From: Acidimicrobiia bacterium
GTDB taxonomy: Bacteria; Actinomycetota; Acidimicrobiia; IMCC26256; JAENVU01
NCBI GenBank assembly: GCA_017882945.1
Contig: JADGON010000440.1
Coordinates: 1-5,084, forward strand
DNA length: 5,084 nucleotides
Direction: 5' to 3'
Position numbers and translations under genes: made by a program. Under the pieces are notes generated by a model that ran no database searches, had not been told where the DNA came from, and saw only the letters and a program-made list of their open reading frames with translations. This document shows, piece after piece, positions 1 through 5,084 of the stretch (position 1 is the first letter of the stretch; every line of letters starts with the position of its first letter).

Positions 1-1
1 C

Positions 2-2164
2 GACACCCCGCTGCACGCGTGCTTCGAGAAGAAGGCGAAGTTCGAAGACGGCTACAAGATGGCGTCGGACCTGCGCGAGCTCTACGAGTCGGATCCCGAC
101 GCCCAGCGGGTGATCGACGTTGCCAAGGGCCTCGAAGGTCTGCGGCGCCAGGACGGCATCCACGCCGCAGCGGTCGTGATCACCCGGGAGCCGCTCACCG
201 AGTACCTGCCGATCCAGCGCAAGCCGGAGCCCGGCGGCACGATCGAGGACGCGCCGATCGTCACCCAGTACGAGATGCATGCGGTCGAGGACCTCGGCCT
301 GCTCAAGATGGACTTCCTCGGTCTGCGCAACCTCGACGTCATCGAGGTCACGCTCGAGCTGATCGAGTACTCCACCGGCGCCCGCCCCGACATCGACAGC
401 ATTCCGCTCGACGATCCCAAGACCTTCGACCTGCTGCGCGCGGGCGAGACCATCGGCGTGTTCCAGCTCGAGGGCGGACCGATGCGCGCCCTGATCCGCT
501 CGGTCGCCCCGTCGACGTTCGAAGACGTCTCCGCGGTGATCGCGCTCTACCGCCCGGGGCCGATGGCCCAGAACTGGCACAACGAGTACGCCGACCGGAA
601 GAACGGTCGCAAGCCGATCTCGTACCCGCACCCCGCGCTCGAAGAGCTGCTCGCCCCGACCTACGGGTTGATGGTGTACCAGGAGCAGCTGATGCGCGTG
701 AGCCAGCAGCTGGCCGGGTACTCGCTGGAAGACGCCGACAACCTCCGCAAGGCGACGGGCAAGAAGATCCGCGAGCTCATCGTGAAGGAGCGCGCGAAGT
801 TCGTGGACGGCTGCGTCGCGCAAGGCCACGAGCGCAAGTTCGGCGAGGACATGTTCGACACGATCGAGCCGTTCGCCGACTACTCGTTCAACAAGTCGCA
901 CACGGTGGGGTACGGGCTGGTCACGTACCAGACCGCGTACCTGAAGGCCAACTACCCGCGCGAGTACCTGGCCGCGCTGCTCACGAGCGTCAAGGGTGAC
1001 AAGGACAAGTCGGCGGTGTACCTCAACGAGTGCCGCCAGATGGAGATCCCCGTCCTCGTCCCGGACGTGAACGAGTCCGCGATGGACTTCGTGGTCCGTC
1101 GCACCACCACCGGTACGACCGAAGCCGGCACCCCGATCGAGGTCGACGCCATCCGCTTCGGCCTCTCGGCGGTCCGCAACGTCGGCGAGGGTGTGGTTGC
1201 CAAGATCATCGAAGCCCGCGACGAGGGCGGACCGTTCCAGGACTTCTACGACCTGTGCGAGCGCGTCGACCCCGCGGTGCTGAACAAGCGGACGATCGAG
1301 TCACTGATCAAGGCCGGCGCGTTCGACTCGCTCGGGCACCTCCGCCAGGGGCTCTTCCTCGTCTACGAGGAGATCGTTGACGTGATCCTCGCGCGCCGTC
1401 GCGAGCGCGACGCCGGGATCATGAGCCTGTTCGGTGACGCCACGTCCGGCAGCGACGACGTTGCCGCGAGCTTCGACCGGCCGCCGATCCCCGATCAGGA
1501 GTTCTCGAAGAGCCAGCGGCTCGCGTTCGAGAAGGAGATGCTCGGCCTCTACGTCTCCGATCACCCACTGATGGGGGCGGAGAGCGCCTTGCGGCGCTAC
1601 GCGGACACGACACTGACCGATCTCAAGGAGATGCGCGAGGGCGAGATGCGCACCGTCGGTGGGGTGGTCACCGCGCTGGCGCGCAAGTACACGAAGCGCG
1701 GCGACCTCATGGCGACGTTCGTGCTCGAGGACCTCGGCGGAGCCGTCGAGGTCATGGTCTTTCCCAAGACCATGGCGAACTTCGGTGAGCTCCTCACCGA
1801 GGACGCGATCGTCTGCGTGAAGGCGCGCATCGACATGCGCGAGGACGCCGCGAAGCTCATCGCGATGGAGATCACGCAGCCGCCGCTCGTGATCGACGGC
1901 GGGCAACCGGTGCGCATCAAGACGCGTCCCGGCGCGCTGAACGACCAGAAGGTCGAGCGGCTGAAGGAAGTCCTCCTGCAACACCCGGGGGACAGCCCCG
2001 TGCTCGTGTACATCGAGGGTGTCGACAAGACCACGGTCGTCTCGCTGGGCGACGACCACCTCGTCACGGACCGCAACGGGCTCTTCGCCGAGCTCCGGGT
2101 GCTGCTCGGCGCCGATTGCATCCTTGCCCCGGAGACCGCTCAGGCGCTGACGACCAAGCGGTAG
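2..2164 (+). CDS. dnaE: DNA polymerase III alpha subunit, C-terminal part (5' end outside window)
   Basis: Catalytic subunit of the replicative DNA polymerase III holoenzyme (C-family polymerase). The frame is open from base 2 with no start, so the gene is cut by the window edge. About 720 codons are present; judged against E. coli DnaE, roughly 450 N-terminal residues (PHP domain and the first two catalytic Asp) are missing. Visible in fragment numbering: RRQDGIHAAAVVI near 50; LLKMDFLGLRNL, whose Asp (about 104, codon 311-313) corresponds to the third catalytic Asp; fingers motif YRPGPM at 183-188; FNKSHTVGYG from 296; a helix-hairpin-helix stretch near 384-420 (FGLSAVRNVGEG); a clamp-motif-like IMSLF (1418-1432); an OB-fold around 546-630; then a C-terminal tail of the tau-interaction type. 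FNKSHTVGYGLVTYQ and the complete tail favour DnaE1 over the error-prone DnaE2/ImuC. It ends in TAG and overlaps the convergent methyltransferase gene by 25 bp. Confidence 0.97.
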   Translation, partial: DTPLHACFEKKAKFEDGYKMASDLRELYESDPDAQRVIDVAKGLEGLRRQDGIHAAAVVITREPLTEYLPIQRKPEPGGTIEDAPIVTQYEMHAVEDLGLLKMDFLGLRNLDVIEVTLELIEYSTGARPDIDSIPLDDPKTFDLLRAGETIGVFQLEGGPMRALIRSVAPSTFEDVSAVIALYRPGPMAQNWHNEYADRKNGRKPISYPHPALEELLAPTYGLMVYQEQLMRVSQQLAGYSLEDADNLRKATGKKIRELIVKERAKFVDGCVAQGHERKFGEDMFDTIEPFADYSFNKSHTVGYGLVTYQTAYLKANYPREYLAALLTSVKGDKDKSAVYLNECRQMEIPVLVPDVNESAMDFVVRRTTTGTTEAGTPIEVDAIRFGLSAVRNVGEGVVAKIIEARDEGGPFQDFYDLCERVDPAVLNKRTIESLIKAGAFDSLGHLRQGLFLVYEEIVDVILARRRERDAGIMSLFGDATSGSDDVAASFDRPPIPDQEFSKSQRLAFEKEMLGLYVSDHPLMGAESALRRYADTTLTDLKEMREGEMRTVGGVVTALARKYTKRGDLMATFVLEDLGGAVEVMVFPKTMANFGELLTEDAIVCVKARIDMREDAAKLIAMEITQPPLVIDGGQPVRIKTRPGALNDQKVERLKEVLLQHPGDSPVLVYIEGVDKTTVVSLGDDHLVTDRNGLFAELRVLLGADCILAPETAQALTTKR

Positions 2165-2880
2165 CCGACGTCCAGGCTGGCTTCGTCGCGCAGGCCGGGG
2201 TGGCGTTCATCCCACGCACCCGAGGTGAGGTCGTCCGCGAGCTTCGCGATGCGGGCCTCGACGAGATCCTGGTCGAGCAACGAGCAGCACGAGATCCCGG
2301 CGCGCACGGTCGGGTCGAGGTACGCCTCCGGCCTCGCCCAGTACGCGGCGAAGAACCCGTCCTGGCAATCGGCCGGCACCGGGACGGGCTCGACGCGAAT
2401 GCCGCCGAGCGCGGCGTCGAGCTCGGGGAACGTGACGTCCACGAATTGCTCGTCGGTCAGCGCTTCGGGCAGGTACTCGCGGGTCAGCCAGAAGTGGTCC
2501 TGGATCGCGGGGTCCCAGGTGAGGATGACGATGCGACCGGCCACCCGTTGCACCTCGGCGATGCCCGCGCGCCAGTCCGACCAGTGGTGGATCGTGAAGA
2601 TCGCGAGCGCCGCATCGAAGGACCGGTCCGGGAAGGGGAGGTGCTCGGCCACCGCGCGAGCTGCCGGCGCGGAGCCGGCCGGTCGTTGGGTGAGCATGAC
2701 CGGTGACGGGTCGACCGCGGCGATGACCGGCCCGGCCGTCTCGTACGAACCCGTCCCGCCACCGATGTTCACGACACGCCGGACGTCGCCCAGCGCGTCG
2801 CGGATCTGCGCTTCCACGCGGGGATCGGCGCGCCGCGTGGCGGTGTAGGTCCGGCCGATCGTGTCGTAACGCGTGCTCAT
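2140..2880 (-). CDS. Class I SAM-dependent methyltransferase, substrate unknown
   Basis: A 246-residue cytosolic protein with a Rossmann-type methyltransferase core. Motif I is VVNIGGGTGSYE at residues 36-47, the glycine-rich SAM-binding loop. Asp57 in AAVDPS is the likely ribose-binding acidic residue. LPFPDRSFDAALAIFTIHHW at 81-100 is the typical post-I/motif II region of Methyltransf_11/UbiE-like enzymes. VILTWDP and FWLTREYLPE further on resemble a common actinobacterial family with no assigned substrate. There is no signal peptide or membrane segment. The ATG start is supported by GAGGT on the minus strand (complement of 2885-2889), 4 nt upstream. The last 8 codons lie inside the antisense 3' end of dnaE. 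The natural-looking end (LDVGYRLVVSA) argues that the overlap is real and not a run-through. The gene diverges from the F420-reductase gene with 58 bp between starts. I cannot tell whether it acts on a small molecule or a macromolecule. Confidence 0.9.
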   Translation of the reverse strand: MSTRYDTIGRTYTATRRADPRVEAQIRDALGDVRRVVNIGGGTGSYETAGPVIAAVDPSPVMLTQRPAGSAPAARAVAEHLPFPDRSFDAALAIFTIHHWSDWRAGIAEVQRVAGRIVILTWDPAIQDHFWLTREYLPEALTDEQFVDVTFPELDAALGGIRVEPVPVPADCQDGFFAAYWARPEAYLDPTVRAGISCCSLLDQDLVEARIAKLADDLTSGAWDERHPGLRDEASLDVGYRLVVSA

Positions 2881-2884
2881 CGGG

Positions 2885-2901
2885 ACCTCACGCTATGAGG
2901 T
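2885..2901. promoter_or_regulatory. Inverted repeat ACCTCA-N5-TGAGGT at the methyltransferase start
   Basis: A perfect 6+6 inverted repeat with a 5-nt spacer (CGCTA) lies 4 bp upstream of the methyltransferase ATG, in the divergent intergenic region. On the minus strand the proximal arm contains the ribosome-binding site GAGGT, so the RNA hairpin could hide it. The minus-strand hexamer TAGCGT (2895 down to 2890) fits the loose TANNNT -10 pattern and covers the spacer, so the repeat could equally be an operator over the promoter. Arms this short arise by chance fairly easily, so the function is inferred. Confidence 0.3.
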
Positions 2902-2924
2902 TTCAGGTGGGTGGCCCGTCCGTG

Positions 2925-2930
2925 ACAGGA
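2925..2930 (+). promoter_or_regulatory. Ribosome-binding site deciding the GTG start at 2939
   Basis: ACAGGA, containing the Shine-Dalgarno core AGGA at 2927-2930, ends 8 nt before GTG 2939. This spacing favours GTG 2939 over the upstream in-frame ATG at 2873, which lies inside the divergent methyltransferase gene. Starting at 2939 also puts the beta strand and glycine-rich loop of the Rossmann fold right at the N-terminus, as is usual for this family. Confidence 0.6.
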
Positions 2931-2938
2931 TCACCCTC

Positions 2939-3589
2939 GTGAAGATTGGAGTGTTGGGGGCAACCGGACCTGCGGGCAAGGGCTTGGCGGCCCGGCTCGC
3001 CGACGTGGGCTACGAGGTCTTGGCCGGGTCGCGCGAGCGAGCCAAGGCCGAGGTCGTCGTGGACGAGCTGCGTGAGCAGTGGGGCGATCGGGTCGCAGGC
3101 ATCACGGCGGCGAACAACCAGGCCGCCTGTGATGCCGAGGTGGTGGTGCTGGCGGTGCACGCCGACGCCGCGCTCGCGACGGCGAAGTACTTCGCCGACG
3201 ACCTGGGCGGCAAGATCGTCGTGTCGATGGCGAACCACCTCGTACGCAGCGGCACCGAGTTCAACGCGGTCCTGCCCCCGCACGGGTCGTTGGCCAAGGA
3301 GATGCAGGCGCTGCTGTGGCGTTCGCAGATCGTGACCGCGTTCCATCTGGTGCCGGCCGCCGAATTCGCCGAGCTCGAGCACAAGATGGAAAGCGACGTG
3401 GTCGCCTGCGGCGACGACGACACCGCCCGGGCCACCCTCATGGAGATCATCGAGAGCATCCCGGACCTGCGTGCGTTCGACGGCGGTTCGCTCGAGAACG
3501 CGGTCGGCATGGAGACGTTCGCCGCGGTGCTGCTGACCATCAACATCCGGCACAAGGTCCGGGCCGGGCTTCGGCTCAGCGGGATCTAG
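2939..3589 (+). CDS. npdG: NADPH-dependent F420 reductase family protein
   Basis: A 216-residue protein matching the NADPH:F420 oxidoreductase (Fno/NpdG) family, which moves hydride between NADP(H) and coenzyme F420 in the cytosol. Starting at GTG 2939, the N-terminus reads MKIGVLGATGPAGKG, a Rossmann nucleotide-binding loop at residues 3-15. AGSRERAKAE follows at 29-38. Thr9, Ser31, Arg32 and Lys36 fall at the positions I recall contacting the NADPH 2'-phosphate in Archaeoglobus Fno. Further family-like blocks are GGKIVVSMAN, VTAFHLVPAAEFAELE and VACGDDDTARATLMEIIESIPDLRAFDGGSLENA. Length matches the archaeal enzyme (about 212). TAG is followed after 5 nt by the mshC ATG, so the two are probably co-transcribed and translationally coupled. 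Several family members act on other substrates or have unproven F420 use, so the symbol is given at family level. True F420 activity would need F420 biosynthesis genes elsewhere in the genome. Confidence 0.85.
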   Translation: MKIGVLGATGPAGKGLAARLADVGYEVLAGSRERAKAEVVVDELREQWGDRVAGITAANNQAACDAEVVVLAVHADAALATAKYFADDLGGKIVVSMANHLVRSGTEFNAVLPPHGSLAKEMQALLWRSQIVTAFHLVPAAEFAELEHKMESDVVACGDDDTARATLMEIIESIPDLRAFDGGSLENAVGMETFAAVLLTINIRHKVRAGLRLSGI

Positions 3590-3594
3590 GCCGG

Positions 3595-4785
3595 ATGCTT
3601 CGCCTCTACGACACCGCCCGACGCGAGATCGTCCCGTTCGCGCCGGAGCACGTCGTGCGGATGTACGTCTGTGGCATCACCCCGTACGACTCGACGCACC
3701 TCGGGCACGCGGCGACCTACCTCACCTACGACCTCCTCACCCGCCGGCTCGAGGAGCTCGGTCATGAGGTCCGGATGGTCCGCAACATCACGGACGTCGA
3801 CGATTCCATCCTCCCGAAGGCACGCGAGCTCGGCATCCCGTACCTCGAGCTCGCCGAGGCGGAGATCACGCGGTTCCGCTCGGACATGGACGCGCTCGGC
3901 ATGCGCCCGCCGATCGCCGAGCCCCGCGCGACCGAGACCATCGACGAGATCGTGTCGATCGTCGAGCGGCTCCTGGACTCCGGCCACGCCTACCTGACCC
4001 ACGGCACCGCGTACTTCGACGTGTCGACGTTCGACAAGTTCGGCGCGCTCTCCCAGTACCCGCGTGATCAGATGGTCCGGCTCGCGCGAGCGCGCGGCGG
4101 CAACCCGGACGATCCGCACCGCCGCGATCCGCTCGACTTCGTGCTCTGGCAGCCGTCCCTCGCCGACGAGCCCGCGTGGCGCGCCCCGTTCGGCGTCGGC
4201 CGGCCGGGCTGGCACATCGAGTGCTCGGCGATGTCCATGCAGGAGCTCGGCCCGACGCTCGACATCCACGGTGGCGGCACCGATCTGATCTTCCCGCATC
4301 ACGAGTGCGAGGTCGCCCAGAGCGAGGCGCTCACCGGCAAGCCCTTCGTGCGGCACTGGCTGCACTCGGCGATGGTCGCGTACGAGGGCGAGAAGATGAG
4401 CAAGTCGCTGGGCAACCTGGTCTTCATCAGCGACCTGCTCAAGGTCGCCGACCCGCGCGCCATTCGCCTCGCGCTCATGCACCACCACTACCGCTCCGGC
4501 TTCGAGTGGCACGACACCGACATCCAGGATGGCAACGCGCTGTTGCACCGCCTCGCGGCGGCCGCGCAACGCAGCGCCGGACCCGACCCGACGCCGTTCG
4601 CGCGCCAGGTGCGGGCGGCCATCGACCAGGACCTCGACGCTCCGAAGGCGCTCGAGGCGCTCGGCGAGCTCGCCGACGCGGTGCTCTCGGGTGGCGACGA
4701 CGCGACGGCGCCGGACGTGCTGCGCGAGCTCAGCGCCCTGCTGGGCATCAACCTCACGGTCCCGGTCTCGAACTTCTCGGTCTGA
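3595..4785 (+). CDS. mshC: Cysteine:1D-myo-inosityl 2-amino-2-deoxy-alpha-D-glucopyranoside ligase (MshC), CysS-related
   Basis: A 396-residue class I aminoacyl-tRNA synthetase-fold enzyme. MshC uses ATP to join cysteine to GlcN-Ins in the penultimate step of mycothiol synthesis. The N-terminal signature CGITPYDSTHLGHA (26-39) is that of MshC; CysS usually has CGPTVYD followed by HIGNAR. The HIGH-equivalent is HLGH (35-38) and KMSKS is at 267-271. Expected zinc ligands are Cys26, Cys210 (GWHIEC) and His235 (FPHHE). Length is near MshC (about 410) and well short of CysS (about 460), lacking the long C-terminal anticodon-binding part. The ATG lies 5 nt after the preceding stop with only a weak GGGA/AGG ribosome-binding site, suggesting translational coupling. 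The N-terminus is about 20 residues shorter than the Mycobacterium tuberculosis protein as I recall it. The middle part (HHECEVAQSEALTGKPF, KMSKSLGN) reads more like CysS, so a divergent cysteinyl-tRNA synthetase paralogue is the main alternative. Confidence 0.8.
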   Translation: MLRLYDTARREIVPFAPEHVVRMYVCGITPYDSTHLGHAATYLTYDLLTRRLEELGHEVRMVRNITDVDDSILPKARELGIPYLELAEAEITRFRSDMDALGMRPPIAEPRATETIDEIVSIVERLLDSGHAYLTHGTAYFDVSTFDKFGALSQYPRDQMVRLARARGGNPDDPHRRDPLDFVLWQPSLADEPAWRAPFGVGRPGWHIECSAMSMQELGPTLDIHGGGTDLIFPHHECEVAQSEALTGKPFVRHWLHSAMVAYEGEKMSKSLGNLVFISDLLKVADPRAIRLALMHHHYRSGFEWHDTDIQDGNALLHRLAAAAQRSAGPDPTPFARQVRAAIDQDLDAPKALEALGELADAVLSGGDDATAPDVLRELSALLGINLTVPVSNFSV

Positions 4786-4791
4786 ATGAGC

Positions 4792-4814
4792 CCGGGGGAC
4801 CGAAGACCCCCCGG
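4792..4814 (+). terminator. GC-rich terminator-like hairpin after mshC
   Basis: CCGGGGG (4792-4798) can pair with CCCCCGG (4808-4814) over a 9-nt loop, starting 6 nt after the mshC stop. The 7-bp all-GC stem fits a transcription terminator of the kind common in GC-rich Actinobacteria, but no T-tract follows: the next bases are TAACCTCAC. Because it abuts the candidate -10 box of the next gene, it could instead be an operator-like element over the -35 region. Confidence 0.4.
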
Positions 4815-4820
4815 TAACCT
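4815..4820 (+). promoter_or_regulatory. Candidate -10 box TAACCT upstream of thrS leader
   Basis: TAACCT fits the actinobacterial -10 pattern TANNNT and ends 8 nt before ATG 4829, the spacing expected when transcription starts at or near that ATG. No convincing -35 (TTGAC-like) is seen at the matching distance; that stretch is the GC hairpin. If real, this would drive thrS with a leader of about 110 nt. Confidence 0.4.
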
Positions 4821-4828
4821 CACTGCAC

Positions 4829-4942
4829 ATGAGTGAAGCGGGACGCAATCACCGGCACTGCCGCAGTGCTCGCGGCGCGTGGCCCGAACGGCCGGGCCCG
4901 CAGGACCCGCAGGGCCCGCGGCGCCGAGAGTGGAATCGATGA
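4829..4942 (+). CDS. Possible 37-codon leaderless upstream ORF overlapping the thrS start
   Basis: ATG 4829 opens a 37-codon frame ending at TGA 4940-4942, which overlaps the thrS ATG in the coupling arrangement ATGA. The peptide is rich in Arg (9) and Pro (5), begins MSEAGRNHRHCRSARG, has one Cys and no Thr codon, so it is not a classical threonine attenuator peptide. It would be leaderless if the TAACCT box is used. Against it, only about 72% of third codon positions are G or C, clearly lower than in the window's real genes, and the competing frame in phase with thrS is also open from 4837. I do not recognise the peptide. It may be a genuine regulatory or coupling ORF, or a chance frame in a structured GC-rich leader. 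Confidence 0.25.
   Translation: MSEAGRNHRHCRSARGAWPERPGPQDPQGPRRREWNR
4854..4870 (+). other. Hairpin in the thrS leader
   Basis: GCACTG (4855-4860) pairs perfectly with CAGTGC (4864-4869) over a tight CCG loop, and G4854/T4870 can add a wobble pair. It lies in the middle of the thrS leader and within the possible upstream ORF. There is no T-tract, so it is not a standard intrinsic terminator. A role in leader folding is inferred only. Confidence 0.35.
4894..4920 (+). repeat. Three tandem 9-nt units just upstream of thrS
   Basis: Units GGGCCCGCA (4894-4902), GGACCCGCA (4903-4911) and GGGCCCGCG (4912-4920) follow each other without a gap, differing by one or two bases. The outer two contain the palindrome GGGCCC and can pair with each other, and GGCCCG 4881-4886 can also pair with CGGGCC 4893-4898. 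In the thrS frame the units read Gly-Pro-Ala three times; in the upstream ORF frame they read GPQ-DPQ-GPR. The array ends 18 nt before the thrS ATG. Confidence 0.55.
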
Positions 4943-5084
4943 GCGAGAACATCTCGATCACGTTGCCGGACGGCTCGGCCAAGGAGCTGCCGAAGGGCTC
5001 GACCGCCGGAGCCGTCGCGGCGTCGATCGGGAAGGGCCTCGCGAAGGCGGCGGTGGCGGCGACCGTCGACGGGGTCGAGGTGGA
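4939..5084 (+). CDS. thrS: Threonyl-tRNA synthetase, N-terminal TGS domain (3' end outside window)
   Basis: Only the first 48 codons are in the window. They read MSENISITLPDGSAKELP, then a Gly/Ala-rich stretch GSTAGAVAASIGKGLAKAAVAATVDGVEV. This is the beginning of the ubiquitin-like TGS domain of class II threonyl-tRNA synthetase (ITLPDGS, then A-x-S-I-x-x-x-L-A-K-A-A-V-A-A and V-D-G), which precedes the editing and catalytic domains. The enzyme charges tRNA-Thr with threonine in the cytosol. ATG 4939 is chosen because the TGS domain normally begins within a few residues of the start, and a purine-rich GAGAG (4926-4930) lies 8 nt upstream. In-frame GTG codons at 4930 and 4879 are possible alternatives; the latter would add a 20-residue Pro/Ala-rich extension. 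The domain is also found in RelA/SpoT and Obg-like proteins, but its N-terminal position and the wording fit ThrS best. Confidence 0.88.
   Translation, partial: MSENISITLPDGSAKELPKGSTAGAVAASIGKGLAKAAVAATVDGVEV

Noticed and set aside
1301..2121. Two long minus-strand open frames opposite the dnaE 3' half
   Set aside because: Both are shadows of dnaE codon bias, with no recognisable motifs, while dnaE is unmistakable on the plus strand.
2873..2938. Upstream ATG 2873 as start of the F420-reductase-like gene
   Set aside because: It would begin inside the divergent methyltransferase gene and add 22 unrelated residues before the Rossmann fold; GTG 2939 has a well-placed ribosome-binding site.
2926..2938. 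CAGGAT as a -10 box for leaderless expression from GTG 2939
   Set aside because: It lacks the first T of TANNNT, has no -35 partner, and the same bases are better explained as a Shine-Dalgarno site.
3316..3594. N-terminal extension of mshC from ATG 3316
   Set aside because: It overlaps the npdG-like gene in another frame and gives Arg-rich nonsense; homology begins right at ATG 3595.
4786..4836. 16-codon micro-ORF starting at TGAATG directly after mshC
   Set aside because: It has no ribosome-binding site of its own, no coding bias, and runs through the terminator-like hairpin; it is probably chance.
3586..4848. Long minus-strand open frame (about 420 codons) opposite mshC
   Set aside because: It is a GC-rich antisense shadow: its translation is low-complexity Arg/Val/Glu-rich without a recognisable domain, and it lies fully opposite a clearly recognised gene.
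4786..4938. T-box riboswitch upstream of thrS
   Set aside because: I find no T-box consensus (such as the GGGTGGNACC antiterminator bulge sequence), and at about 110-150 nt the leader is short for one.
1..5084. CRISPR arrays, insertion sequences, tRNA or rRNA genes
   Set aside because: I saw no repeat-spacer pattern, transposase, terminal repeats or cloverleaf sequence; the window is almost fully occupied by recognised coding genes.

Overview
This is a high-GC window (about two thirds G+C, with strong G/C preference at third codon positions in the main genes) from what looks like an actinobacterial chromosome. Three things support this: a probable mycothiol-biosynthesis ligase (MshC), an F420-dependent NADP reductase-family protein (both typical of Actinobacteria), and the sequence style of the DnaE and ThrS fragments. 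The style recalls deep-branching Actinobacteria such as Acidimicrobiia, but that is an impression from memory, not a search.

Layout: (1) 2-2164 (+) is the C-terminal ~720 codons of dnaE, the replicative DNA polymerase III alpha subunit, entering from the left edge. (2) 2140-2880 (-) is a class I SAM-dependent methyltransferase of unknown substrate. It converges on dnaE, and the two coding regions overlap tail to tail by 25 bp. (3) 2881-2938 is a 58-bp divergent intergenic region with ribosome-binding sites facing both ways and a 6+6 inverted repeat beside the methyltransferase start. (4) 2939-3589 (+) is an NADPH:F420 reductase-like gene, followed after 5 bp by (5) 3595-4785 (+), mshC or a close relative. 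These two look like a translationally coupled redox pair. (6) 4786-4938 is a 153-bp leader holding a GC-rich terminator-like hairpin, a candidate -10 box, a possible leaderless 37-codon upstream ORF, a second hairpin and a 9-nt triplicate repeat. (7) 4939-5084 (+) is the start of thrS (threonyl-tRNA synthetase TGS domain), leaving by the right edge.

Most of the window is ordinary housekeeping sequence, and I see no mobile element, CRISPR array, tRNA, rRNA or obvious new system. The parts worth a second look are the structured thrS leader, the F420-reductase/mshC pairing, the mixed MshC/CysS signature of the ligase, and a DnaE clamp-binding motif that lacks its usual glutamine.
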